From Clostridium sp. CAG:245 (GTDB lineage: Bacteria > Bacillota > Clostridia > TANB77 > CAG-508): a stretch of 20,238 bases of DNA. The DNA lies in NCBI GenBank assembly GCA_000435175.1, contig FR880072.1, positions 92,809-113,046 on the forward strand, in the 5' to 3' direction. Under the pieces are notes generated by a model, which saw only the letters and a program-made list of their open reading frames with translations, ran no database searches and was not told the origin of the DNA. Below are positions 13,593 through 20,238 of the stretch, piece after piece; the stretch's first letter is position 1, and the number at the start of each line of letters is the position of its first letter. The position numbers and the translations under genes were made by a program.

Positions 13593-15530
13593 TTAGTTAT
13601 TTTTTCTCTTCATAATGTTTATTTCTAATATAATTAAACAAATTACAATCATTATTCCAATTATTGCTAACACAACAACATCTTTAGTAGTTATACTAAA
13701 TGATTTCCTTTCTTCTCGTAAATTACTATTAATATCTTCTCCTGCATCGTTTTTTATAATTGCATAGTTTATTTCATTTTCAGCATCTGATTTTATTTTT
13801 TCATTTTTTAGTTCGTTTATTTTTATTAAGTTTTGTGCTGTATTATCAGCAATTGCTTCCTTTATAGATCCCAAACCATTAGATTTTCCAAACTTAAAAA
13901 ACTCTATTACATATTTACCATCTTCTTGAATCCTACAGCCAACACATTGAGCTATAGTTGGTACAAGACATTTTTCGTTAATAATATCATTTGAAAATAG
14001 TTTAGTTGTAACATTATAAAATTGATCACTATAATAATTTTCATCTGTATATTCATCTTTTAATGTTACATACTGTTTAGCCACATTCTTTTGTCTTTCA
14101 TTATAATAGCCTATCATAATAGGAATATAACCTTCTACAGTTTGCTGAACTTGTTTTCCTTTATCGTCAGTCGTAATATATGTATATGTTGTTTTAGCAT
14201 TGTCATCAAAAATTACTTTTCTGATATATAAATCCGGGTTTATCATATTTATATATTCAATTTTTTCCTCTTCTGTTGCATCTATTTTTTCTCCAGTTAT
14301 CCCAATACCAACATAAATAATTTTTTCCCCAGTCTCAGGTCTTTCTGACCAATTTGATTTATCTTTTGTTCTTAATATGTTCCATTCACTTGTTTCTATA
14401 GTATCCGTCTGCATATTTTCTTCCAATTCGCCTGAAACATTTTTCTTAATATATAATGTTTTGTTTTCTTCAGATTCCACATAATCTATACATATCTTTT
14501 TATCTTTGAGGTTATAAATTTCATTAGAACTATTCTCTATAATATAATCCTTCGTTAGAACATAATTCCAATCTTCCTCATTATAAAAAGTATAAAAAAT
14601 AGATGTCTGTAAGTCACTTTCTCCATTTATTAATAACTGTCTATTTAATGTATATTCCATAATCGAGCTAACAACGTTTGAAGTTCCCGATATATTTTCG
14701 TTAATTTTTAATAAATCTTTAAATATATCTTCTGTACTAACTATTTTGATATTTTTATCCTTTAAGTAGTTTAAATTTTCAGTAGTATATTTATTATAAT
14801 CTAAATAAATTCCATTATTTATCCAATTTTTTGCATTCTTTATTATAGCAATTTCATTATCAGAAAAACTATTTTCTCTTCCATATAGCAAATCTTTATA
14901 TGTTTCTTTTTCTATAATCACATCTTGAGTTAAAGCGTTAACATTAAAATTATAATATTCAGCAATAATAGTATCATTTTCAAATTCATAGCATTGAGGG
15001 TAAATATTTTTTACAAGTGGAACATCTTCACTTGGCAATTTTATATTTATTTTAAACGCATTAATTTTTTTCCACTTAGATTTTTGTAAGCTATATTTTA
15101 TTACTTTTGCCTCATTTAAATTATTGTTAGTTTGATATTTAGTAACAACCTTCTTAGCTTCCCCTGCGGGAATAGTTATATTAAAAATATAGTTTCCATT
15201 ATATTTTCTAAAGTTATTTATATAAGTGTCATTGACATTCACACTTACATTACTAACTGAAATTCCTAAATCCTCGTCTTCTAGTTTAATTGCTGCCAAA
15301 GTATTTATACTTTCATTTGTGGTGTTCTTTATAATGATGGTATTTTCTACACTAGAATTTCCTACATCAATATTTACTTCGTTTAACAATACTTCTGTTC
15401 CAGTATAATTTTGTAAATTTAAAATCTCTCCGTAAAAATAAGTTACATCACTTTGCGAATACACATTATGTGTTAACCCACATAAAACTGCAAAAATTAT
15501 GATAATATATACTAAAATTTTATTTTTCAT
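13593..15530 (-). CDS. Large secreted, C-terminally anchored surface protein of unknown function
   Basis: This gene was not recognised. The 645-residue protein has a signal peptide (about 1-26, ending near VYSQS) and a long extracytoplasmic part rich in Asn, Lys, Glu and Tyr. One C-terminal membrane segment (about 617-638) is followed by the basic tail MKRKNN. The first 200 residues alternate short hydrophobic and polar stretches and look like beta-sandwich domains. The middle contains YVGIGITGEKID. Near the end of the ectodomain lies a CLVPTIAQCVGC cluster, which could form disulfides. ATG at 15530 follows GAGGAGG; the ATG at 15584 lacks an SD. It is co-transcribed with the phosphate-binding-like gene, so the two may work together at the cell surface, but no function can be assigned. 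Confidence 0.75.
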   Translation of the reverse strand: MKNKILVYIIIIFAVLCGLTHNVYSQSDVTYFYGEILNLQNYTGTEVLLNEVNIDVGNSSVENTIIIKNTTNESINTLAAIKLEDEDLGISVSNVSVNVNDTYINNFRKYNGNYIFNITIPAGEAKKVVTKYQTNNNLNEAKVIKYSLQKSKWKKINAFKINIKLPSEDVPLVKNIYPQCYEFENDTIIAEYYNFNVNALTQDVIIEKETYKDLLYGRENSFSDNEIAIIKNAKNWINNGIYLDYNKYTTENLNYLKDKNIKIVSTEDIFKDLLKINENISGTSNVVSSIMEYTLNRQLLINGESDLQTSIFYTFYNEEDWNYVLTKDYIIENSSNEIYNLKDKKICIDYVESEENKTLYIKKNVSGELEENMQTDTIETSEWNILRTKDKSNWSERPETGEKIIYVGIGITGEKIDATEEEKIEYINMINPDLYIRKVIFDDNAKTTYTYITTDDKGKQVQQTVEGYIPIMIGYYNERQKNVAKQYVTLKDEYTDENYYSDQFYNVTTKLFSNDIINEKCLVPTIAQCVGCRIQEDGKYVIEFFKFGKSNGLGSIKEAIADNTAQNLIKINELKNEKIKSDAENEINYAIIKNDAGEDINSNLREERKSFSITTKDVVVLAIIGIMIVICLIILEINIMKRKNN

Positions 15531-15562
15531 TTGTCCTCCTCTATTTCCTTTGTATGATTCAT

Positions 15563-15591
15563 ATTTTATATTACCACAATTCAAAAGTCAA
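15563..15591 (-). promoter_or_regulatory. Promoter of the surface protein operon
   Basis: On the minus strand, TTGACT (15586-15591), a 17-base spacer and TAAAAT (15563-15568), about 30 bases before the chosen start codon. The sequence from here to the rplL terminator is AT-rich with nothing else I can name. Confidence 0.7.
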
Positions 15592-15747
15592 GATATAGAA
15601 ATTGTTATATATTATACTATAATTCATATAGTCCAATATAACAATAACTATTTTTTACAAGTTACATGTCACTCATAAAATATTTCATTATATCAATTTA
15701 GCCCAAATAATTAGTTTGTACACGACTTTTTATTTACATTTATAATA

Positions 15748-15782
15748 CGAAAAAACTAGGTGTTAAAATATCACCTAGTTTT
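15748..15782 (-). terminator. Terminator after rplL
   Basis: ACTAGGTG (15755-15762) pairs with CACCTAGT (15772-15779), with a T-run on the minus strand. It closes the ribosomal protein cluster before any rpoB gene. Confidence 0.88.
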
Positions 15783-15804
15783 TTCATTATATTTATTGAA
15801 ACAA

Positions 15805-16170
15805 TTATTGTAATTCTACAGTTGCTCCAACTTCAGCAAATTTAGCTTTTAATGCTTCTGCATCATCTTTAGAAACGTTCTCTTTTATTGTTTTTGGAGC
15901 TCCGTCAACTAAATCTTTAGCTTCTTTTAATCCTAATCCTGTTGCATCTCTAACAACTTTGATAACTTGGATTTTGTTGGCTCCAGCTTCCTTTAATACT
16001 ACGTTGAATGAAGATTTTTCTTCAGCTGCTGCTGCTCCTGCTCCAGCTGCTGGTGCTGCAACTGCTGCTGCAGATACTCCATATTTTTCTTCTATTCCTT
16101 TAACTAATTCAGCAAGTTCTGCTACTGATAAAGCATCAATGCTCTCTAATAATTCATCTATTTTTGCCAT
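15805..16170 (-). CDS. rplL: 50S ribosomal protein L7/L12
   Basis: The 121-residue acidic stalk protein recruits translation GTPases to the ribosome. The N-terminal dimerisation part (MAKIDELLESIDALSVAELA) leads to a flexible Ala-rich hinge (about 36-52). The conserved C-terminal domain has FNVVLKEAGANKIQVIKVVR, TGLGLKEAKDLVDGAP and FAEVGATVEL. ATG at 16170 follows AAGGAGG with a normal gap; an in-frame start at 16227 would add unrelated residues and is rejected. It lies 227 bases after rplJ and forms the stalk complex with L10. Confidence 0.97.
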   Translation of the reverse strand: MAKIDELLESIDALSVAELAELVKGIEEKYGVSAAAVAAPAAGAGAAAAEEKSSFNVVLKEAGANKIQVIKVVRDATGLGLKEAKDLVDGAPKTIKENVSKDDAEALKAKFAEVGATVELQ

Positions 16171-16327
16171 TTTAAATTTCCTCCTTATATATTTTTTATT
16201 TTCTGAACTTTTCGTTCTCATTTTCACGGCAATGTGAATTTAATTTTTGATAAAGATTTTTATCAAATTTCTTTCTAAAATTAATTAGAAACAAGTATAA
16301 CAAGGCAACCAAGTCAAAAATACCGGA

Positions 16328-16346
16328 AACGTACTATGTGTACGTT
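16328..16346 (-). other. Hairpin in the rplJ-rplL intergenic region
   Basis: AACGTAC (16328-16334) pairs with GTACGTT (16340-16346). A second small hairpin, TTGATAAA/TTTATCAA, lies nearer rplL. Neither is a good terminator. They may be processing sites that adjust the excess of L7/L12 over L10. The gap of 227 bases is long for this pair. Confidence 0.35.
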
Positions 16347-16397
16347 GAGGATTTTTTGATGCAGGTTAACGCAGTTAGACGACGTTTATAATTAATT

Positions 16398-16898
16398 TTA
16401 AGCGTTAGCTTTTTGGTCTTTAACCTGATCCAATGCAACTGCAAGTTTTGTAATATTTCCAAGCAATGCTCCAGCAAGTTTTGCAAGTAATTCTTGTCTT
16501 GATGGTAATTTTGCTAGTGTTATTATTTCTTCTGCAGTCATAACTTTACCTTCTATAACTCCACCCTTTATTTTGTAGAAGTCATGATCCTTTGTAAAGT
16601 TATATATTACTTTAGATGGTTCTAAGTAATCTTCGTTTCCAATTACTAATGCTACTGGTCCTTCTAAAGCTTCGTCTAATGCTGATTCTCCGTTTGCATC
16701 TAATGCTCTTTTTATAATGTTATTTTTTATAACTTTATATTCTGCATTTGCATTTCTTAAATCAGCTCTTAATTTTGTTACGTCTGTAACTGTAATTCCT
16801 CTGTAATCTGTTAATAATACAACTTTAGCATCTTTTAATACTTTTGCTAATTCGTCAACTTGTGCTTGTTTTTTTGCTATTGTTTTCTCATTTGCCAT
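16398..16898 (-). CDS. rplJ: 50S ribosomal protein L10
   Basis: The 166-residue L10 binds 23S rRNA with L11 and carries L7/L12 dimers on its C-terminal helix. Typical blocks are KVVLLTDYRGITVTDVTKLR, EYKVIKNNIIKRAL, EGPVALVIG and the C-terminal helix ALLGNITKLAVALDQVK. ATG at 16898 follows AGGAGGTG by 9 bases; a start four codons earlier lies in the spacer. An L10 leader with an attenuator precedes it, so rplJL expression is probably controlled by free L10-L7/L12 complex, as described for Bacillus subtilis. Confidence 0.97.
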   Translation of the reverse strand: MANEKTIAKKQAQVDELAKVLKDAKVVLLTDYRGITVTDVTKLRADLRNANAEYKVIKNNIIKRALDANGESALDEALEGPVALVIGNEDYLEPSKVIYNFTKDHDFYKIKGGVIEGKVMTAEEIITLAKLPSRQELLAKLAGALLGNITKLAVALDQVKDQKANA

Positions 16899-16910
16899 TT
16901 TATAATTCAC

Positions 16911-17025
16911 CTCCTAAAAGTAAAATCCAATCCGTATAGCATCTCGAGGCTATAAGAATTGGATTTATTTCCGCTCTTATGCCTCGGTAGGTCTTACTTT
17001 ATGCCTACTGTCTTTGGCTATATTT
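16911..17025 (-). promoter_or_regulatory. L10 leader (autoregulatory) with attenuator hairpin
   Basis: In RNA order (minus strand) the leader has GTAGG/CCTAC enclosing a loop, then CCGAGGCATAAG. The latter can pair with CTTATAGCCTCG (GAGGC/GCCTC). An alternative long hairpin, AAATCCAAT/ATTGGATTT with TATAGC/GCTATA inside (16923-16966), is followed by TTACTTTT and looks like an intrinsic terminator. Both folds use the same segment, so they exclude each other. Position before rplJ and the architecture match the known ribosomal protein L10 leader. Confidence 0.85.
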
Positions 17026-17031
17026 CATAAA

Positions 17032-17823
17032 TTATTTTTGGTCAATATACATACTTGGACCCATTGTTGTAGATATTGCTACACTCTTTATATATTGTCC
17101 TTTTGCAGCAGCTGGTTTAGCTTTGATTATAGCGTTTATAATAACGTCATAGTTTTCAGCTAATTTTTCTGCTCCAAAAGATACTTTACCAAATCCTAAG
17201 TGAATTATATTACTCTTATCAAGTCTATATTCAACTTTTCCTGATTTGATTTCTTTGATTGCTTTTGTAACATCCATTGTTACAGTTCCTGATTTAGGGT
17301 TTGGCATTAATCCTTTTGGTCCTAATACTTTACCTAATCTTCCTACAACACCCATCATATCTGGAGTTGCAACGATTACATCATAATCAAACCAATTTTC
17401 TTTTTCTATTTTTGGTATTAATTCTTCTGCTCCTACGAAGTCTGCTCCTGCTTTTAAAGCTTCGTCAGCCTTTGGTCCTTTAGCAAATACTAAAACTCTT
17501 TGTGTTTTACCTGTTCCATTTGGAAGTACTGTTGTACCTCTAACTTGTTGGTCTGCTTGTTTTGAGTCAACACCTAATTTAACATGTAGTTCTACTGTTT
17601 CATCGAATTTTGGTTTTGGCATTTTTTCGATTGTTTCTAGTGCTTCTTTTGCTTGTTGGTCAGCATGTTTTGAGTCAACACCTAATTTAACATGTAATTC
17701 AACTGTTTCGTCAAATTTAGCCTTTGGCATTTTTTCAATAAGTTCTAGTGCTTCTTTTGCAGAATAAAGTTTTGTTCTATCTACTAATTTTGCACTTTCT
17801 GCGTATCTTTTTCCTTGTGCCAT
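17032..17823 (-). CDS. rplA: 50S ribosomal protein L1 with internal tandem duplication
   Basis: L1 binds 23S rRNA at the mobile stalk that handles E-site tRNA. The protein has the expected N-terminal MAQGKRYAESAKLVD, RGTTVLPNGTGKTQRVLVFA, the domain II region with GKVLGPKGLMPNPKSGTVT, and the C-terminal SVAISTTMGPSMYID. At 263 residues it is longer than the usual 230 or so. Residues 22-57 (AKEALELIEKMPKAKFDETV and onward to ADQQ) are repeated as 58-93 with only three changes (L to T, A to P, H to Q). The extra copy lies in the N-terminal part of domain I. ATG at 17823 follows AGGAGG. It lies between rplK and the L10 leader, as usual. Confidence 0.95.
   Translation of the reverse strand: MAQGKRYAESAKLVDRTKLYSAKEALELIEKMPKAKFDETVELHVKLGVDSKHADQQAKEALETIEKMPKPKFDETVELHVKLGVDSKQADQQVRGTTVLPNGTGKTQRVLVFAKGPKADEALKAGADFVGAEELIPKIEKENWFDYDVIVATPDMMGVVGRLGKVLGPKGLMPNPKSGTVTMDVTKAIKEIKSGKVEYRLDKSNIIHLGFGKVSFGAEKLAENYDVIINAIIKAKPAAAKGQYIKSVAISTTMGPSMYIDQK
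17545..17760 (-). repeat. In-frame 108-bp tandem duplication inside rplA
   Basis: Two adjacent 108-base units, 17653-17760 (first in the gene) and 17545-17652 (second), differ at about 13 positions by my count. They encode 36-residue units with three differences. Most changes are silent, so both copies appear to have been kept under selection since the duplication. Confidence 0.93.
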
Positions 17824-17895
17824 TTTCTTTCCTCCTTTTGGTAATTTCGAATATTTTAAATATTCTCCCAATTTTTATTTTATATTTCTATAAAA

Positions 17896-18324
17896 CTAGT
17901 CTGCTACTACTACACCCATAGAACGAGCTGTTCCTTTTACCATACTCATAGCTGCCTCTAATGATGCTGCGTTTAAGTCTGGCATTTTTTGTTTAGCAAT
18001 CTCTTCTACTTGTGCCATTGTTATAGTTGCAACTTTTTCTCTGTTTGGCTTTCCTGAAGCCTTTTCAATTTTAGCAGCTTTCTTTATTAATACTGCCATT
18101 GGTGGTTCCTTTGTTATGAAAGTATAAGTTTTATCTTTGTATACTGTTATAACAACTGGGATAATTAATCCAGCTTGTTTTGCTGTTCTATCATTGAATT
18201 CTTTAACGAATTGCATGATGTTAACACCACTTCCACCTAGAGCTGGTCCTACTGGTGGAGCTGGTGTAGCTTTACCTGCAGGTATTTGTAACTTAATTAT
18301 TGTTGAGATTTCTTTCTCTGCCAT
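17896..18324 (-). CDS. rplK: 50S ribosomal protein L11
   Basis: The 142-residue L11 binds 23S rRNA at the GTPase-associated centre. The Pro-rich N-terminal domain (KLQIPAGKATPAPPVGPALG, 11-30) and the C-terminal rRNA-binding domain ending in VKGTARSMGV are present. The loop after GPALG reads GSGVNIM where QKGVNIM or QHGVNIM is common, a mild variation. ATG at 18324 follows AGGAGG by 8 bases. It is downstream of nusG and upstream of rplA, the standard order. Confidence 0.97.
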   Translation of the reverse strand: MAEKEISTIIKLQIPAGKATPAPPVGPALGGSGVNIMQFVKEFNDRTAKQAGLIIPVVITVYKDKTYTFITKEPPMAVLIKKAAKIEKASGKPNREKVATITMAQVEEIAKQKMPDLNAASLEAAMSMVKGTARSMGVVVAD

Positions 18325-18410
18325 TTTTTGCACCTCCTTTTAGAATGTATATTAACAAAATAATTTATTAAAATGAATTTAAAATAATTTAAATTCTGTT
18401 TTAAACTTTT

Positions 18411-18947
18411 TTATTTGACTTTTTGTACTTGAGATAATTCCAAGTCGACTGGAGTTTCTCTTCCAAACATTGAAATCAATACTTTAACTTTATGTTTTTC
18501 CTTGTTTATTTCTTGTACAACGCCAACATAGTCTTTAAATGGTCCATCGATTATTTCTATTGAATCATTTACATCATAATCTACATTTATTTCTGATATT
18601 TCAAATCCCATCTTTCTGATTTCATCATCAGTAAGTGGAATTGGGTCTGTTCCAGAACCAACAAAACCTGTAACACCTCTAGTATTTCTTACAATGTACC
18701 AAGTTTGTTCTGTAACAATCATTTTAATCAAAACATATCCAGGGAAGACTTTTTTTAAGTTGGTTTTTCTTTTTCCATCTTTTATTTCTATTTGTTCTTC
18801 CATAGGCACAACAATATCAAAGAAATATTCTTCCATTTCTTGATTTTTTACCTTTTGTTCAAGATCTGCTTTTACTTTATTTTCATATCCAGAATATGTA
18901 TGAATTACATACCACTTTGGTTCTAAGTCTACTTTTTCTTGAGACAT
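18411..18947 (-). CDS. nusG: Transcription termination/antitermination factor NusG
   Basis: The 178-residue NusG binds RNA polymerase and modulates pausing. The N-terminal NGN domain (KWYVIHTYSGYENKVKADLE at 11-30, then VFPGYVLIKM and VRNTRGVTGFVG) is followed by the C-terminal KOW domain with VNDSIEIIDGPFKDYVGVV. The length is normal for Firmicutes. ATG at 18947 has AAGGAGG upstream. It lies 21 bases after secE. Confidence 0.97.
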   Translation of the reverse strand: MSQEKVDLEPKWYVIHTYSGYENKVKADLEQKVKNQEMEEYFFDIVVPMEEQIEIKDGKRKTNLKKVFPGYVLIKMIVTEQTWYIVRNTRGVTGFVGSGTDPIPLTDDEIRKMGFEISEINVDYDVNDSIEIIDGPFKDYVGVVQEINKEKHKVKVLISMFGRETPVDLELSQVQKVK

Positions 18948-18968
18948 GTTCTAGCCTCCTTCATAAAA

Positions 18969-19400
18969 TTATTCAGCATTATCTGAATTATCTGTATTTT
19001 CTTCACTTGAAGTATCTTCACTTACTGTTTCAGATTCCTCATTTGAACCTTCTGCTTCACTATTTGTATTTTCTGCATTAGATTCTGTATTTGAATTATC
19101 TACAGTGTTTTGGTCAGCTTCTTCATTTTGTGAAGATTGAACAATAGTCTTTAATTTTTCAACTCCAAAAGTATTAATCTTTTCAAAGCAAAGATCTAAT
19201 AGAAATACTATTACTCCAACTATTAAAACAGAAGCAATAACTGCTAATGTATTATTTAACAATTGCTTTGGAGTAGGCCAAATTACTTTTTTAAGTTCAG
19301 CTTTAACATCTTTAAAAAAATGTCTCTTATCTTTATTGCTGGCTTTTTTGTTAGTATTGTCCTTCATCTTTTTTTCTTTCTTTTTTGCTTCTTTAGCCAT
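18969..19400 (-). CDS. secE: Preprotein translocase subunit SecE with acidic C-terminal tail
   Basis: SecE stabilises SecY in the protein-export channel. The core is present: the amphipathic helix with KDVKAELKKVIWPTPKQLLN (30-49) and one membrane helix (about 50-71). A Lys-rich start (residues 1-26) is common. Unusually, residues 92-143 form a low-complexity tail of Glu, Asp, Asn, Ser and Thr, making the protein about twice the typical length of Firmicutes SecE. By the usual topology this tail would lie outside the membrane. ATG at 19400 follows AAGGGGG by 7 bases. It is in its standard place between rpmG and nusG. Confidence 0.95.
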   Translation of the reverse strand: MAKEAKKKEKKMKDNTNKKASNKDKRHFFKDVKAELKKVIWPTPKQLLNNTLAVIASVLIVGVIVFLLDLCFEKINTFGVEKLKTIVQSSQNEEADQNTVDNSNTESNAENTNSEAEGSNEESETVSEDTSSEENTDNSDNAE

Positions 19401-19422
19401 TGTCTTTCCCCCTTAAGGATTT

Positions 19423-19587
19423 TTATTTTGTTTCCTTATGTGTAGTACGTTTATGACAGAATTTGCAGTACTTTGTTATTTCTAATCTTTCTGTATTGTT
19501 CTTCTTATTTTTTTCTGTCATGTATGTTCTTCTTTTACATTCTGTACATTCCAATGTTATTGGTTCTCTTGCTCCCTTTGCAGCCAT
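19423..19587 (-). CDS. rpmG: 50S ribosomal protein L33 (zinc-binding form)
   Basis: This 54-residue gene is short and easy to miss. The protein starts MAAKGAREPITLECTEC and carries two CxxC pairs, Cys14/Cys17 and Cys41/Cys44, with RRTYMTEKNKKN and KYCKFCHKRT around them. That is the zinc-ribbon (C+) form of L33. ATG at 19587 follows GGAGGTG by 6 bases. It is the first gene of the cluster, 22 bases before secE, as in many Firmicutes. The four-cysteine form requires zinc; some genomes also keep a cysteine-free copy used under zinc limitation. Confidence 0.95.
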   Translation of the reverse strand: MAAKGAREPITLECTECKRRTYMTEKNKKNNTERLEITKYCKFCHKRTTHKETK

Positions 19588-19630
19588 TTTATACACCTCC
19601 AGCCATTATTTAGCTTTATTATAATTCATA

Positions 19631-19657
19631 TAAGCGTATGCTTTCCACATACGCTTA
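19631..19657 (-). promoter_or_regulatory. Hairpin at the 5' end of the rpmG-rplL transcript
   Basis: A 10-bp perfect stem, TAAGCGTATG (19631-19640) with CATACGCTTA (19648-19657). The predicted transcript start falls at or within its first arm, so the mRNA would begin with a hairpin, a known way to protect against 5'-end decay. It could alternatively be an operator. Confidence 0.5.
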
Positions 19658-19660
19658 ATT

Positions 19661-19689
19661 ATTTTACCATGATTTCACTTATATGTCAA
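19661..19689 (-). promoter_or_regulatory. Promoter of the rpmG-secE-nusG-ribosomal protein cluster
   Basis: On the minus strand, TTGACA (19684-19689), a 17-base spacer and TAAAAT (19661-19666) preceded by TGG (extended -10). Confidence 0.85.
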
Positions 19690-19732
19690 TTGTTTCAAGC
19701 TATTTTTTCTTCTTTTTTATAAATTTTTTTCA

Positions 19733-19761
19733 TTGACTTTTATATAAGCAAGTGATAGAAT
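19733..19761 (+). promoter_or_regulatory. Promoter of the 19800-20192 orphan gene
   Basis: TTGACT (19733-19738), a 17-base spacer ending in GTGA, and TAGAAT (19756-19761). The stretch GTGATAGAATACA resembles GTGATATAATACA at the 5942-6178 gene. Confidence 0.7.
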
Positions 19762-19799
19762 ACAAGAATCGTTAAACCATCCAAAAAGGAGGTATGTAT

Positions 19800-20192
19800 A
19801 TGATGACGATGGCTGAGAAGAAGGTCCGGGAACAATTAGACCGGGTATTCACTCAAAACGGCGAGGTTAAGGCATGCGGCCGAGCCGAATGCCGCAAAGC
19901 AATTCAGGCTGCGTCCGAATTTTATCCTGGAGTTAATTTCGGAAATATCGAGACAGGGGTCATGGATCTTAAGGCTTTTCAGGACTATTTCTTCAGTGAT
20001 AAAGCACTGAGAAAACAGCTTCTTGAGGTCTTCACTACCCAAGGAGTCCTGCTTCCTATCAAGCGCAGGGAATGTTCCAAGCTGATCCGCATGGCTCAAT
20101 ACTTCTATCCGGAGCACGACTTCGGCAAAGAAGAACTTGGCTGCGTAAAGCTGGATTCCTTCCACAAGGTGTTTTTCTATTATATTGGCTAA
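19800..20192 (+). CDS. Orphan protein with two copies of an unrecognised 60-residue domain
   Basis: This gene was not recognised. The 130-residue soluble protein is an internal duplication: residues 9-67 and 70-130 align end to end. Shared positions follow the pattern R-x-Q-L-x-x-V-F-T-x-x-G, then R-x-E-C-x-K-x-I-x-x-A, then F-Y-P-x-x-x-F-G-x-x-E-x-G, then L-x-x-F-x-x-x-F-F. The units look mainly helical, each with one conserved Cys. ATG at 19800 is chosen because AGGAGG lies 7 bases upstream; the ATG at 19794 is only one base from it. Base use is far richer in G+C than the neighbouring rpmG and secE. A consensus promoter precedes it, divergent from the rpmG promoter. No terminator is visible before the window ends. 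Confidence 0.72.
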   Translation: MMTMAEKKVREQLDRVFTQNGEVKACGRAECRKAIQAASEFYPGVNFGNIETGVMDLKAFQDYFFSDKALRKQLLEVFTTQGVLLPIKRRECSKLIRMAQYFYPEHDFGKEELGCVKLDSFHKVFFYYIG

Positions 20193-20238
20193 CGCCTAGC
20201 CTGCAAAGGTTGTAACCTCGCACAAGGCTCCCGCTCAC

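Noticed and set aside
15959..16237. Plus-strand frame opposite rplL and similar frames opposite rplK, rplA and nusG
   Set aside because: They are mirror frames of well-conserved ribosomal protein and nusG genes, without start signals.

Overview
The window reads as a chromosomal segment of a low-G+C, probably spore-forming Bacillota (Clostridia-like) bacterium. The reasons are AT-rich housekeeping genes that favour AGA and AAA codons, strong AGGAGG ribosome binding sites, TTGACA-17-TATAAT promoters often with an extended TGn -10, a BofA/DUF2508 sporulation pair, RNase J, and a Firmicutes-style L10 leader. No phage structural genes, transposase, CRISPR array or rRNA were seen.

Layout. 1-305: a G+C-richer small membrane protein, cut by the window edge. 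371-1896 (minus): bofA, a DUF2508 (YaaL-like) gene and a cation/Ca2+ exchanger homologue. 1955-5765 (plus): serS behind an attenuator-like leader, a divergent adenylosuccinate synthetase gene with its own promoter and terminator, and the GTPase gene engB. 5865-6270: a self-contained transcription unit for a 78-residue orphan protein. 6309-10232 (minus): gltX, whose downstream inverted repeat carries a G+C-rich insert, and the RNase J gene with a long leader. 10519-11051: tRNA-Gly(GCC) and tRNA-Cys(GCA), each with its own promoter and terminator. 11093-11430: a predicted type I toxin-antitoxin locus. 11481-12518: plsX. 12578-15530 (minus): an operon for a membrane-anchored phosphate-binding-like protein and a large unknown surface protein. 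15755-19689 (minus): the rpmG-secE-nusG-rplK-rplA-(L10 leader)-rplJ-rplL cluster, ending in a terminator with no rpoB behind it. 19733-20192 (plus): an orphan gene for a protein made of two copies of an unrecognised domain of about 60 residues.

Most of the window is the information-processing core: two aminoacyl-tRNA synthetases, tRNAs, ribosomal proteins, NusG, SecE, RNase J and EngB. Two features stand out against it. First, four G+C-richer genes (9-305, purA-like, 5942-6178, 19800-20192) sit singly between housekeeping genes. Where the flanks are visible they have their own promoters and terminators, which suggests separate acquisitions. Second, there is a good deal of RNA-level architecture: an attenuator-like serS leader, an L10 leader, SD sequestration and antisense RNA at the toxin locus, a large palindromic leader before tRNA-Cys, and a structured insert inside a terminator.

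The most promising undescribed element is the 34-residue toxin with its antisense RNA at 11093-11430. Next come the in-frame 36-residue tandem duplication in ribosomal protein L1 and the adenylosuccinate synthetase homologue whose catalytic Asp is Asn. All calls were made by eye; no database search was run.
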